DNA of 64,000 bases from Meconema thalassinum (taxonomy: Eukaryota > Arthropoda > Insecta > Orthoptera > Tettigoniidae): positions 229,764,467-229,828,466 of the forward strand of contig OX336388.2 in assembly GCA_946902985.2 (NCBI GenBank), written 5' to 3'. The notes beneath the pieces were generated by a model. The model was given only the letters and a program-made list of their open reading frames with translations. It did not search any database and was not told where the DNA came from. A program made the position numbers and the translations under genes. This document shows, in pieces, positions 54,303 to 64,000 of the stretch (positions are counted from its first letter, which is position 1; each line of letters starts with the position of its first letter).

Positions 54303-55110
54303 AGGTTGGTTGGTTCCTCAGTTTAGGAGCTGCGACAACGCGGTCACGTAGCCCCGTGTACTTTGGGTGTGTGTAGAATCTGTCTCATAACTGGTGTTAA
54401 TTGTGATGACTGTATTAGTGTGTGTATCTGTAATTCAGTTTTTTTTTTGGTCGTGTGGCCTCCTCAGAGGCCGAGTGCAGGCCTTTCCATTCGACGCCCG
54501 TGGGCGACCTGCGCGTCGGAATGAGAGATGGAATGGATAAAGATGAATGAAACGGGGCAAGGATGTGGAAGGAATCGGCCGTGGCCTATTAGAAGGTACC
54601 GTCCCAGCACATGCCTGGTGTTGTAAATGGGAAACTACGGAAAACCATTTCAAGGATGGCCGACGGTGGGGCTCGAACCCACGCGTCTACCGAGTCAGCA
54701 GAGAGCTTGGTCCCATGACCTAACGCTGCGCTTTAGCCAGCTGAGCCACTGCTGTCAGTTGTAATTCAGGAAAGGACAGCAGACAATCAATTTCAAATAG
54801 TTCCTGATTTTTCTACCAAATGCTACCGTCAACGACACCTAGCTGTGAACTTGGCTACTAGATGAAACCGCAACCAGCATATGCGTTGAACATTGGAACT
54901 TACAGAGCGTTAATCAATTCTAACCTACAAATTTACCTCCACACAATTGTAGTTAGTGGATGGTTGTTTTGCATGTCATAAATGTATGACATGGGTCCAC
55001 CGGTTTCACTTCCCCTCTCAAGGGATATTTAACGCTCTTAAAAAAACCGACGACTTCGGCTGGGTTTAAACCCGCGATCGAGGGGCATAGAAGCTCACCA
55101 CATGGGCGTG
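54303..55110 (-). mobile_element. SINE D2, copy b, with SINE F inside
   Basis: Pieces 54303-54438 and 54760-55110. The 3' module on the left is GGTTGGTTCCTCAGTTTAGG and GTGTAGAATCTGTCTCATAA. The head on the right has a decayed B box (TGGGTTTAAACCCGCGA). It aligns piece for piece with copies a and c. Confidence 0.82.
54439..54759 (-). mobile_element. SINE F copy 2, 10 bp TSD
   Basis: TGTAATTCAG at 54429-54438 and 54760-54769. The minus-strand head is CAGTGGCTCAGCTGGCTAAA (A box) with CGTGGGTTCGAGCCCC (B box). The 3' end is GGCCTCTGAGGAGGCCACAC and an A-run. The CTC/GAG palindrome GGCCTCTGAGGAGGCC is a possible 3' stem-loop. Confidence 0.9.
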
Positions 55111-55486
55111 CAGGCGGGGGTCGCTAGGAGGGACGTGCCCCCCCCCCATTCCCCCCCCCCCCCTCTTCACGAGAATATTTCCATTGTTCATTGTCACACC
55201 TGATAGTTAACTGATTTAGATATGGGGATAATTCCTCAGTTTTATTAACTTAGTAATTTGGTATTATTTTGAAAAAATCTTCAGTTATTTAGGAAATCGG
55301 CGAACTGTATTAATATTACCATTTTAATCAACTGGTTGATTTTTATTTTTTGTCGATACATGGTGATACAACTACTTTTTAACTGTTTTAAGAAATAAAC
55401 ATCTTGACGATGATTCACAAAGAAAAGCGAACTTCTATGAACAAAATCTCTGAACTTAAAAAAAACTATTGCTGCCATTCATGCCA
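55111..55486. other. Poly-C tract and AT-rich spacer
   Basis: 55137-55162 is almost all C (two C-runs around ATT). The rest is AT-rich with no motif. Confidence 0.6.
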
Positions 55487-55957
55487 TAATAGTACAGTAT
55501 GCAACGAGCCTATAATGGCTATAATTAAGACACGAGTGTGTTTATAAAACGAGCGTATGCGAGTTTTATAATTTCCATACGAGAGTCTTAATTACCATTA
55601 TAGGCGAGTTGCATACGACTGTTTAAGTTCGACGATAATTATTATAACTATTTTATGTTCGAACAATTATTCATAAATATCTGCCGATATTCTGCCCGTT
55701 TTATGTATTGAACCGAGCGCTTGGGACTCAGAGAATGCCTTGTATTTGACCATGGCCTCCTCGATTACCCCACTATGACACTAGGCCAGGCAGTGAAATT
55801 TACATTAGAAGGCCGTGGAACTCAGCGCATCTAATTATCTAATTGGTCAAACAACTGTTTCTTGAGCACTGATTGGTGGGAGAAACTAATAGTGTTATAA
55901 TGAGCCTCATTATACTACAGTTTTCAGACAGATAATAGTCAGGGTCGAACATAAAGA
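55487..55957 (+). repeat. Element N, copy 2, with long hairpin
   Basis: 55496-55535 (ATGCAACGAGCCTATAATGG...) pairs with 55585-55622 (...CCATTATAGGCGAGTTGCAT), giving arms of about 40 bases around a 50-base loop. The rest matches 29112-29600. GTTCGACG/ATTCGAAC-type motifs recur at 55629, 55665 and 55945. Confidence 0.7.
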
Positions 55958-56054
55958 TAATGTTCACGTCTGTTTCAGAGTAGTCACATAATGAAGAAAT
56001 GAAATGAAAATTGTGGGGGTTGGGTGGTGTACATCTTATCATCACCTAGTAATA

Positions 56055-56410
56055 ATAATATCGTATGGCCTCGGGTGCCGGGTGCAAGCTTGTTATAAGA
56101 AACCCATAGGGCAGCTTGCATGTTGAATTCTGTTGTTCCTTGAAGCGCTATGAAAGTCAAGGAGGTTAGATATCTAAGCTCCTTGAACACTATAGCGCTT
56201 TCTAGTAGAGAAATGAGGAACTTCCTGTTTACGGAAAATCCTGAGATTAATTTTGCCATTATGAACACCCCTTACTGAATTCAAATGGGTTCTTTGACAT
56301 GCGTGTCGTATTTGTTGCCGCCTTTCAAAAATCACTTACCTCGGCCAGGAGCAAACATGCAAGCTTGCGGTTAGTAGTCCGACACGATAGCCACTCTACA
56401 TAGTTACGAC
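56055..56410 (-). mobile_element. SINE I copy 2
   Basis: The left end TAATAATAATATCGTATGGC is the 3' tail in reverse complement, then CTCGGGTGCCGGGTGCAAGC. The body matches 7142-7517 throughout (GAATTCTGTTGTTCCTTGAA, ATTCAAATGGGTTC). The head B box is decayed (CGGCCAGGAGCAAACATGC on the plus strand). It is older or more diverged than copy 1. Confidence 0.8.
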
Positions 56411-56427
56411 ACCCTACATCCGAGGCA

Positions 56428-57065
56428 ATCTGCTTAACATATTCTAACCTTGGTCTACCCCTACAGTTCTTGTCCTCGACCCTTCATTCCATAACTAAGC
56501 TTGCTATTCCTGGGTGTCTTAGTGTGTGTCCTACCAACCTATCTTTTCTCTTCATTAGCAGTCGCCAGAAACATCTCTTCTCTCCCACTCTTCGTTTGTA
56601 ACCCTATCTACCCATCTGATCTTCATCATTCTCCTGTAACACCACATTTCAAATGCTTCAATTCTCCTCTTTTCTGCAGCACCAATAGTCCAAGTTTCAC
56701 TTCCATAGAGCGCCACGCTCCAGACAAAGGCTTTCAAAAATGACTTCCTAATACCTAAATCTATTTTCGATGTCGACAGATTCCTTTTCTGTAGAAATGC
56801 TTTCCTTGCCCGAGCCAACCTACTTTTATATCCTCTTTGCTTCGTCCATCACTGGTTATTTTGCTTCCTAAGTAACAGAAGTCTCCTACTTCCTTTAGTT
56901 TTTCACCTGCCAATTTGATGTCCATAGAGGTTTCTGATTTATTTCGGTTGCATTCCAGTATTTTTGTTTTACATTTATTAATTTTCATCATGAATTCTTT
57001 CCTTAAGACGGAGTCCATAACATTCAAAAACTCATTCAAATCCTCAGGCGTGTGGATATTTATGT
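56428..57065 (-). pseudogene. LINE RT C-terminal region
   Basis: Minus strand from 57039: FLNVMDSVLRKEFMMKINKC, KTKILECNRN, GDFCYLGSKITSDGRSKEDI; then LSTSKIDLGIRKSFLKAFVW, YGSETWTIGAAEKRRIEAFE and MWCYRRMMKIRWVDRVTNEE; then LRHPGIASLVMEGR and RGRPRLEYVKQIA down to 56437. This is the palm-to-tail part of an RT, in order, with a frame break near 56790. The catalytic YADD should lie just 5' of 57065 but is gone. Confidence 0.88.
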
Positions 57066-57646
57066 TTACCGACTGAAAGTTACAATATTATTTGAATTCG
57101 ATTGGTAACGTCGTTACCGCCTCGTTACTGTTAAAGTAACGCTGTATTCCCCAATCCTGTATCTCCTCGTCTGTAACGAGTAAATCCACTCCACCCTGGG
57201 TGTTCGTATCTTGAAATGATCTCAGCTACAAAAGGTAGACGGGCGATATTAGAGAAACTTGAGACTGGAGGAAGTGGACCTCGCAGGAAATGAGAGTTAT
57301 AAAAATGCAACAATTCCAAAGTTGAACAGTGCGGTTATTACCATCGCCACCCTCAGTAATACTTTATCCGTTCCGGTTACAACAATCAACGCTTCATATT
57401 ATTGCCACCACTTTCTCGTTCCTACACCCAACTTCCCCCGTTTCCCGTTCCGCCCGCCTGCGCCCACTCAAAGATGAATTTTCTTTTATCCACGAACCCC
57501 ACTGATGTTAATATTCCTATTTTTTTTTAGAATTCATAATACTTAACTGAAAAGCAAAGGAAGAAGTGTGCACTAAACTACAACAGACTGTAAAAGAATG
57601 CGTATAAATTCATAATATCTCGTAAGCAAGGGTCTAGAAAAGATTA
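57066..57646. other. No recognisable feature
   Basis: No protein motif. Contains a short palindromic stretch GTAACG...CGTTAC near 57100-57140 and a C-rich run at 57425-57465. Confidence 0.45.
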
Positions 57647-58303
57647 TACGAGGCCTGTTTCTTTTAAGTTCCGATGGACTGTATAAAAATAACAGATTGA
57701 CATACCAAACTGATTTTACTACTAAATGTTTGTTTGTTTGTTTGTTTTATTCTTATGTCTCGACATAATCGCTAAAACGATTGAAACATTTGTCGTATCG
57801 TTACACCAGCTTTCCAATGCCCTCGGCAAAATATTCTGCCGCCACTGAGGTGGGTACTTCTGGACAGTCTCCTGAAGTGTTTCCTTTTCGATTTTCGATA
57901 ATGGTGAAACTCATTTACGACCGCACTGTGCCAATGTTACGATAGACTTCTTCAAAGAATTCAAGCGTGAAGTTTTGGACCATCTGCCGTTTAGTCCAAA
58001 CCAGCACTGAATTTTTTTCACCTTTTTCGAGAATTGAAGTTATGGTTGGGCGGCAACGACTCGCCAAAAAGAAAACACTTCAGGAGACTGTCCAGACGTA
58101 TCCACCTCAGTGGCGGCAGAATTTTTTGCCGACGGCATTGGCAACCTTGTGTAACGATACGAAAAATATTTCAAGCGTTTTGGCGATTATGTTGAGACAT
58201 AAGAATAAATCAAGCAAACATTTAGTAGTAAAATCAGTTTGGTATGTCAATCTGTTATTCTTATACTGCACATCTGAGTTTGAAAGAAAAACAGTCCTCG
58301 TAC
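57647..58303. mobile_element. Palindromic mariner derivative
   Basis: Ends TACGAGGCCTGTTTC and the inverted TACGAGGACTGTTTTTC. Arms of about 220 bases (57665-57886 and 58060-58283) are reverse complements of each other. Each arm encodes, outward, the mariner C-terminus AAEYFAEGIGKLV, then RYDKCFNRFSDYVET (in the left arm on the minus strand). The middle (57887-58059) may be another transposase part (RQMVQNFTLEFFEEVYRN). Both termini are therefore copies of the same, 3', end of one mariner. Confidence 0.8.
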
Positions 58304-58368
58304 ATGATCAGGTCTGTTCTGTGCTGGAGAGATCGTATGGGAAAGAATGGTATAAAACTCAACATAGA

Positions 58369-59300
58369 AACAAGATGTTCAGTAAACAACATATAGCCTA
58401 CTTTCTCCTAAATGCTTGGGTATTGTTATAACTCTTTGTCCTTTTCAAGGAGTATAATTGAATGTTGGTTATAGTAGCTTGTTGAAATACAACGTGCTAT
58501 ACGGATATTAAACATGAATATGAGGTGCCCTTTGCTAGTGCTACCGCTGTACAAAATTTCATTAAATTCGGTTTCACCGTGTTTGAATTGATATGGTGAA
58601 TCGATTTGCCCCCATATATGGCCACTATCTGGAATCTTGTAGTTAGGTCAAAAGATTTTTTCATACATAAATGTATAATGGTGCAAAGATTGGTACAGAT
58701 CATATGATTAGATTGGTCGTAATTTGATTCAAGCTTTTAACATTTGGGTGGCCGCCAATACATTTTCATCAAGATGGCGGCGATATAAAACATGACACTG
58801 GGGTGTCCCTTGCTAGTGCTACCTCTGTACGAAATTTCGTTCAATTCGGTTTTACCGTGTTTAAATTGATAGGGGGAATCGATTTGCACACATACATGGC
58901 CGCCATCCGCAATGTATTGGGATGATGATCTTGTAGTTTGGTCAAATTTGCTTCCTAGATAAAGGTGTGTTGTTGCAAAATTTGGTAGAGATCGTATGAA
59001 TAGATCAGTCGTAATTTGATTAAAGCTTTGAACATTTGGGTGGCCGCCATTACGTATACGTCAAGATGGGGGCGATATAAAACATGACACTGAGGACCTC
59101 TTTGCTATTTCTACCTCTGTACCACGTTTCGTTCAATTCGGTTTCACCGTTTTTGAATTGATAGGGGGAGGGGTGTTCGACGACGACAGACATTCAGAGC
59201 ACACACACACAGACACACAAACAGACACACAATTTTTGGCCCCGTTTTGATCTCATAAGTCTACCTTCATTTTTGGCAAAAATCGAAAGTAGGCTAAAAA
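58369..59300 (-). mobile_element. HINE-3 copy b
   Basis: Left (3') end AACAAGATGTTCAGTAAAC, AACATATAGCCTACTTTCTC; right (5') end ATCGAAAGTAGGCTAAAAA with a CA tract at 59200-59230. The body has the block AACATTTGGGTGGCCGCCA twice, against five in copy a. Confidence 0.8.
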
Positions 59301-61085
59301 TCGGATGGCGAAACCATTCTCGATGCCCGAGCGCGAGTTAATGCTGCGGGACTGAAATGGCGCTAAGTCACTGGAGCACTGTGTGATAAGAAAATACCTA
59401 TCCACCTGAAAGGAAAGGTCAGCGGCACTGTACGGCACATTATGTTGGCCAGCCTCAACCAAACACGAATAAGCCCTCCATGGTATTGAAATAAAAATGC
59501 TGCGTTGGTCCATGGGAATTAAAAGACTTGACCATGTCAGAAATGAACACGTAAGGAAGCTTGTTGCAACAATTAAAGACAGAATGAGGGACGCGATTCT
59601 TCGGTGGTATGGGCATGTCACTAGAAGTGTTGAGAACTCTGTGATAACAAGTAGTTCCGTGAAGAACAAAATAGCCTATTTTCATATATCCTACTAATAT
59701 CAATTGCATCTATCAACATACAAATTGTCAGTTTGATTGCTGTAATAGAGTCGTAGATATTGAGAACCGTCTATATATTTTGAATGGTCACCATGTTGGA
59801 TTTTGATATTATAGGCCTTAGATTTAAGTACTATTACATGAAGATTATTGTGTAGGTGTTTTATTCAAACTTCAATCGCATTATTAAGACACAAGAAATA
59901 AAAGCGGGATTTTAAAATTTCGCTCAGCTCTTGTGGTTATGAAAATAATTTAAATGAATTAGATGCCAGTCGATTAAAATTTGTATAAGCTTATACCGTA
60001 TCAAGTATCACTGCTCTCGGATTTTTAAAACGCGAGAAATGTCCACTTGAATATTTAAATTTCGCGTCACCGCCATGTTGGATTTGTGCTCGCCAGGTTA
60101 TTGAACGTCCCATAGGTGAACTTATGCTTATAGCCTCTATAATCTTGCAAAATTTCAGTTTGATTGCTGTACTATATTAATAGATATTGAGAACCCTCTA
60201 AATATTTCGGATGGTCGCCATGTTGGATTTTAATACATGTAGGCCATAGAGTTAAGTACTATTAGATGATGATTATTGAGTACGTTATTTATGAAAATGT
60301 TGATTTCGATCGCATGATTAGAACACAAGAAATAAAAATTAATTTTCGAAATTCGCACAGCCGCCATAATGAGATTATATAAACGATTGAACTAAATTAG
60401 ATACCAGTGCATTACAATGTGTATAAACATTTGCTGTACCAAGTTTCATTGCGTTTGGATCATTAAATCGCGGGAAAAGCCTATTTAAAACTTTCAACTT
60501 CGCTTGGCCGCCATGTTCGTTTTGTAGTTAATCGGTTTATGAAAGTCTTATAGATAAACGTCCAGTAGTGCCTTTTATCTCCGTACAAAATTTAATGGTG
60601 ATACCGCTAATAGTTTCAGAGATATAGAATGCAGGCGAAATATTTCGCACAGACGCCATGTTGGATTGGTGAGACGTAACAAAATTTCAAGGGCACGGTC
60701 GGGGTCGCCCTGAATAGCGCTATGAACTTACTGAGTTTCATTGAAATCTCTTCAGCCATTTAGAAGTTGTTGGGGGAGGGGGGGCACACAAAAATCCATC
60801 ACACACGCACACACAGACTGACACACGGACAAAAGATGATTTCATAAGCCTATTATTTTTTCATAAATGAAAAAAACGGTCCTCCGATACGATCCAGGAT
60901 GGCATCGCCTCTTGGGCGCCCAAAGAAACGATGGATGGATAGCATCAGTGAAGACCTGCTGGTGTGCGGCCTGAAACCTGAAGATGCCCTTGACAGATAG
61001 AAGTGGCGAACAACAACCAAGCAAACGGGCCCTACGCCAGCGCGGGAAATACGCTAGGAAAGAAGATGGTCTGCTCATATCTCAG
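59300..61085 (+). pseudogene. LINE pol C-terminus, split by HINE-2
   Basis: 59490-59645 reads MLRWSMGIKRLDHVRNEHVR, DRMRDAILRWYGHVTRS: the RW-xGVTRLDxxRNExVR...RWYGHVxR motif. 60877-61085, after HINE-2, resumes GRPKKRWMDSISEDLLVCGL, KPEDALDR, a stop and KW: the C-terminal motif. Removing HINE-2 restores the normal order. The 5' part (59300-59490) is decayed. Confidence 0.8.
59646..60876 (-). mobile_element. HINE-2 copy e
   Basis: AACAAGTAGTTCCGTGAAG at the left, TTTTTTCATAAATGAAAAA at the right. Inserted in the LINE above. A G-run and CA tract occupy 60770-60830. Body as in copies b and c. Confidence 0.82.
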
Positions 61086-61440
61086 TGAGGTTGGTATAAC
61101 TGACCAGTATCAATCAGGGTTCAAAAAAAAAATCATCATAGCACTGTCACTCCTTCATTAAGAGTTACTAATGATATCCGCCATGATAAGTATGTGGACG
61201 CATACGGGACTTTGTTGAAACGATTCGTGCGTCGTCACTCATTTGTTGAATCTGCTCCGCTACGAATGGATTGAAATGAAAATCCACATTTTCATTGGAT
61301 GGATTGACTAATTCTAAAACCTTTGCTGGGGAGTACACAACAACTCACCAAAGTTTCATCGCAATCGGATGAATGGTATATGAACGCATAAAGGACATAC
61401 ATACATACAATATTTCACGTAACATATAGATAGATGTTCT
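61086..61440. other. Unclassified spacer
   Basis: AGTTTCATCGCAATCGGATG and a CATA microsatellite (61398-61411) resemble the 5' part of a rolling-circle element, but I could not find its ends. Confidence 0.4.
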
Positions 61441-61577
61441 CATAGTAACATATAGATGACTCTACTGGTGGGGAAGTGGTCTTACCAAAGCTAACCGGGC
61501 TCGATTCCTGGTCAATTCATGGGACATTTTTGAAATTAAACATCACGTCCTGTGGTTTGGATTCCACAAATTTCTTC

Positions 61578-62000
61578 TCTACTGAAGTGGGATATTGTTG
61601 TTGTTTTTATGCTTATTTTAGGGCCTTAAATATCGTGTATTTTGGGTGTGTGTGTGTGTGGGGGGGGGGGGGGGAAAGAATTGGTGTGATAACCTGTGTT
61701 ATTGTGATGACTGTACTAATGTGTGTATTGATAGATTGAAGATAGGATTGGAAAGGAGGGGGCCGAGGCCTTAAGTTAGGATCCATCCCAGCATTTGCCT
61801 GGAGTGGAAATGAGGGAAACCATGGAAAATCACTTCCAGTATGGCTGAGGAGGGATTTGAACCCACCTCTTCTCACATTTGCCTCACAAGGCTGATTTTA
61901 CCACGTTCCAGACCTCACACCGAAATTAAAATGTATTGACACAGCCGGAATCGAACCCGTACCTCCGGGGCGACACACAAGAACGGTAGCCGCTAAGCCA
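61578..62000 (-). mobile_element. SINE L, long copy
   Basis: On the minus strand: head CCACGTGGCTTAGCGGCTAC (A box), ACGGGTTCGATTCCGG (B box), a second B-box-like GTGGGTTCAAATCCC about 95 bases on, then CCATGGTTTCCCTCATTTCC and the tail module (GATAACC..., ACACCCAAAATACACG). A G-run at 61659-61674 expands the tail. 61440-61577 also has a tRNA-like GGGCTCGATTCCTGG and may be another SINE head. Confidence 0.78.
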
Positions 62001-62157
62001 CGTGGTGGTTAAACTAAAGTAGAATCTCAGTGACGAACGCTTGTTGCCATGGTGACCACCAGATATCCTCACCTCCTGTCCAAAACACACGTTAATGGAG
62101 GGGTGAAACCACACTTAAGGTAGTTTCGGTCAGGGGCGTATATAGAGTTTCACTCTT

Positions 62158-63090
62158 TGCTCTTGGTAGCATGCTGAGCTTCTATGCCCAAGATAGCGGG
62201 TTCAAACCCGGCCGAAGCCGTCGGAATTTTTAAGAGCGTTAGAAATCCCTCAGTATGCCTTCCTTCGGAGGGGAAGTAAAGCCGGCGGTCCCAAGTCATA
62301 GATTTATGGCATGTTCAAGAACTTTCCACTAATTACACCTGTGTGAAACTAAATTGTATAGGTTAAGAATGTAAACAACGCTCTTAGGTTGCTACGTTCG
62401 TTGCCAAGAGCCGACTGCGGTGGCGTCTAGTAGCTAAGTTCTGAACTAGGCCTAGTAGTCGTTGACGGTGGCATTTGGCGGCCAAAGTAGGAACTATTTG
62501 AAAAATTCAAAGTTGCAGTCCTTACTTGAATGAAAAAAAACCAGATACACACACTAATACAGTCATCACAATTAACACCGGTTATCTGACAGATTCTACA
62601 CACACCCAAAGTACACGGGGCTACATGACCGCGTTGTCGCAGCCCCTATTTATTTATTTATCGTATGGCTTTTAGTGCCGGGAGTGTCCGAGGACATGTT
62701 CGGCTCGCCTGAGTCAGTAGCTGCTTCCAGCGGACACCCTTATTAGGGTGAGCTACAAGTTCCGTTAAATTTCAAGTAGTTCCAACTTTCGCTACCAGAT
62801 ATGAATGATACCTAGTGGTGAACGTTGGAACTTTGATAGAGCGTTCCGACGAAATCTGACCTCTCAATTTAGCTTTACACAAGTTTAGTCTGTGAAAGGA
62901 TCTTGAACATGCCATAAATCTATGACATGGGACCGACGGCTTTACTTCCCCTCCGAAGGAAGGCATACTGAAGGATTTTTAACGCTTTTAAAAAATCGGA
63001 CGACTTTGGCCGGGTTTGAACCCGCTATCTTGGGCACAGCAGTTCAGCATGCTACCGACTACGCCACCAAAGCCCCTAAACTGAGGAACC
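62158..63090 (+). mobile_element. SINE D2, copy c, with SINE D1 inside
   Basis: The head begins inside the A box (CTTGGTAGCATGCTGAGC) and has CGGGTTCAAACCCGGCC (B box). It continues through the D2 middle to GACAGATTCTACACACACCC and AGCCCCTAAACTGAGGAACC. SINE D1 has inserted in the last part. Confidence 0.85.
62649..63070 (-). mobile_element. SINE D1, 8 bp TSD
   Basis: AGCCCCTA at 62641-62648 and 63071-63078. On the minus strand the head is GGTGGCGTAGTCGGTAGCAT, the B box GGGTTCAAACCCGG, and the end AAAAGCCATACGATAAATAA. It is inserted into a D2 copy that carries the same head, so two related heads lie in opposite orientation. Confidence 0.9.
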
Positions 63091-63097
63091 AACCATC

Positions 63098-63155
63098 TTT
63101 GCTTCGGGGGGAGGGAGGGGGGAGGAGGAGGGGTGTTGGGGGTTGGGAGCATGGA
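63098..63155 (+). repeat. G-rich tract
   Basis: Runs such as GGGGGGAGGGAGGGGGGAGG and GGGGTGTTGGGGGTTGGG could form a G-quadruplex. It lies just past the D2 end. Confidence 0.7.
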
Positions 63156-63239
63156 TTAGTCCCCAAGGGCAAGGGGATCCGGGGTTTCTTCCCGGGAACA
63201 TTTGTATAATTTTTTGCAAAATGATGTCTCTAGCATCAC

Positions 63240-64000
63240 TTTTTCAACCAATTTGTTATGATGTTTTATGTTCCTTCTTCTTCTTCCGAATGTGGCCAAC
63301 TATAGACCGCATAGAACTTAAGGCTTCTTGGCCTTCCTTCCCTTTTCTTCCCAGAACCTCTTCATTCTTTCGCTCCTTATCTTTAATTCTCTCCTCCTCG
63401 GAAATGATCCGCACGGGTCTCTTTGTAATTGGTTTCTCTGCAAAAGATTTTAAACTGTCTACCTTTCTTCTAAACTCACTTCTATTGTGGATCAACTCTG
63501 GAGTAATTCCAACTTCTGCTGCATCCCTCTTGACCTCTTCTACCCACTTAGAGGTGGCCTTTAATCCCATGATGTATTTGAAGATTTTTTTGGTCAGTCA
63601 GTTCTTGACCAATCTCACCAGGTGTCCGTAGGATTTCAGCCTTCTTTTCCGCATTGTGTCCGTGATCTTTTCAGAAGACTTATAGAGCTCCTCGCTTTTT
63701 CTCTTCTTCCAAATTCCATCAGAAGTCTTCTGAGGTCCCAGAATTTTCCTCAGAATCTTCCTTTCCTTTTCCTCGAGTTCTTGCAGCTCCCCTTTTTATT
63801 TATAATTAGACACTCTAAAGCGTACAATCCTTCTGGTTTTATGACTGAGTTATAGTGTCGGATTTTGGCCTTGTATGTTATTGCCCGTTTGTTATACCTG
63901 TTCTGTGTTAGCTTGTAGGCCAGGTCTGATTTTTTGGCTCTTCCCTTGTTTGCCTCTCTATCCAGTCCGTTGGGTTGGATCCATTCTCCCTGGTATATTT
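63240..64000 (-). pseudogene. LINE pol C-terminal region, runs off window
   Basis: Minus strand from 64000: YLGEWIQPNGLDREANKGRA, LAYKLTQNRYNKRAITYKAK, IRHYNSVIKPEGLYALECLI, then one shift, KILRKILGPQKTSDGIWKKR and TDTMRKRRLKSYGHLVRLVK; from 63570, KWVEEVKRDAAEVGITPELI and a basic tail. The 3' UTR has GCGGTCTATAGTTGGCCACA and an AAG repeat. Family of 21933-22820. The 5' part lies outside. Confidence 0.85.

Noticed and set aside
58497..58703. Peptides encoded by HINE bodies
   Set aside because: Frames are not kept between subfamily copies; the elements are non-coding.
59253..59709. Minus-strand frames of 138 and 84 codons
   Set aside because: They are antisense to a recognisable LINE C-terminus on the plus strand (RWYGHVTRS).

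Overview
The window reads as intergenic, repeat-dominated nuclear DNA of an insect. Evidence: a 2.1 kb (TTAGG)n-type array (the usual insect telomere pentamer), several tRNA-headed SINE families, DD34D and DD41-type mariner elements, Jockey-like and other non-LTR retrotransposon remnants, a Penelope-like element and rolling-circle transposons. I found no host gene, rRNA, true tRNA or CRISPR. Nearly every long reading frame is a decayed reverse transcriptase (RT) or transposase. The SINE set looks polyneopteran, perhaps orthopteran, but that rests on memory and is weak.

Family names used here are local labels. D1, D2, E, F, G, H, I and L are SINE families, with heads that carry Pol III A/B-box-like motifs. 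HINE-1, HINE-2 and HINE-3 are Helentron-like non-autonomous elements (DINE-1-like architecture); ten copies fill about a fifth of the window. J is an 0.8 kb TIR transposon. A is a 0.6-0.75 kb interspersed repeat present four times. N is a hairpin-bearing repeat present twice.

Layout. 1-5.9 kb: RT fragments, two A copies, a Jockey-like 3' half with a simple-repeat tail, and a 1.4 kb inverted-repeat element. 5.9-10 kb: a truncated Helitron copy and a D2 SINE broken by SINE E, SINE I and J, with J itself broken by HINE-1. 10-16 kb: SINEs, HINE-2 carrying two SINEs, a deleted mariner, a LINE 3' end and a 79 bp satellite. 16.6-18.2 kb: a Penelope-like element with inverted pLTRs, interrupted by a DD41-type mariner. 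18.3-20.8 kb: HINE-2 followed by a complete non-autonomous Helitron. 20.8-24 kb: RT remnants, including the longest open frame (284 codons). 24.5-26.7 kb: interstitial TTAGG array. 27-34 kb: SINEs, a deleted mariner, N, A, a SINE D1 split by a MITE, and a full-length mariner with frameshifts. 34.6-40.2 kb: a HINE-3 with a 284 bp tandem array, and a LINE split by a 44 bp minisatellite and a HINE-1. 40.2-42.4 kb: a Jockey-like LINE split by a SINE and a pogo/Tigger-like MITE. 42.7-47 kb: deleted mariner, HINE-2, HINE-1, RT remnant. 48-54 kb: RT remnants, A, and a LINE containing J containing HINE-2. 54-64 kb: D2 SINEs with nested SINEs, N, RT remnants, a palindromic mariner, HINE-3 and HINE-2.

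These parts do not form an operon or pathway. The links are parasitic: LINE-type RTs probably mobilised the SINEs (shared 3' ends), full-length mariners probably mobilised their deleted copies, and unseen Helitron and Helentron helicases the rolling-circle elements. Target-site duplications and interrupted homologies give a relative order of insertion at many loci.
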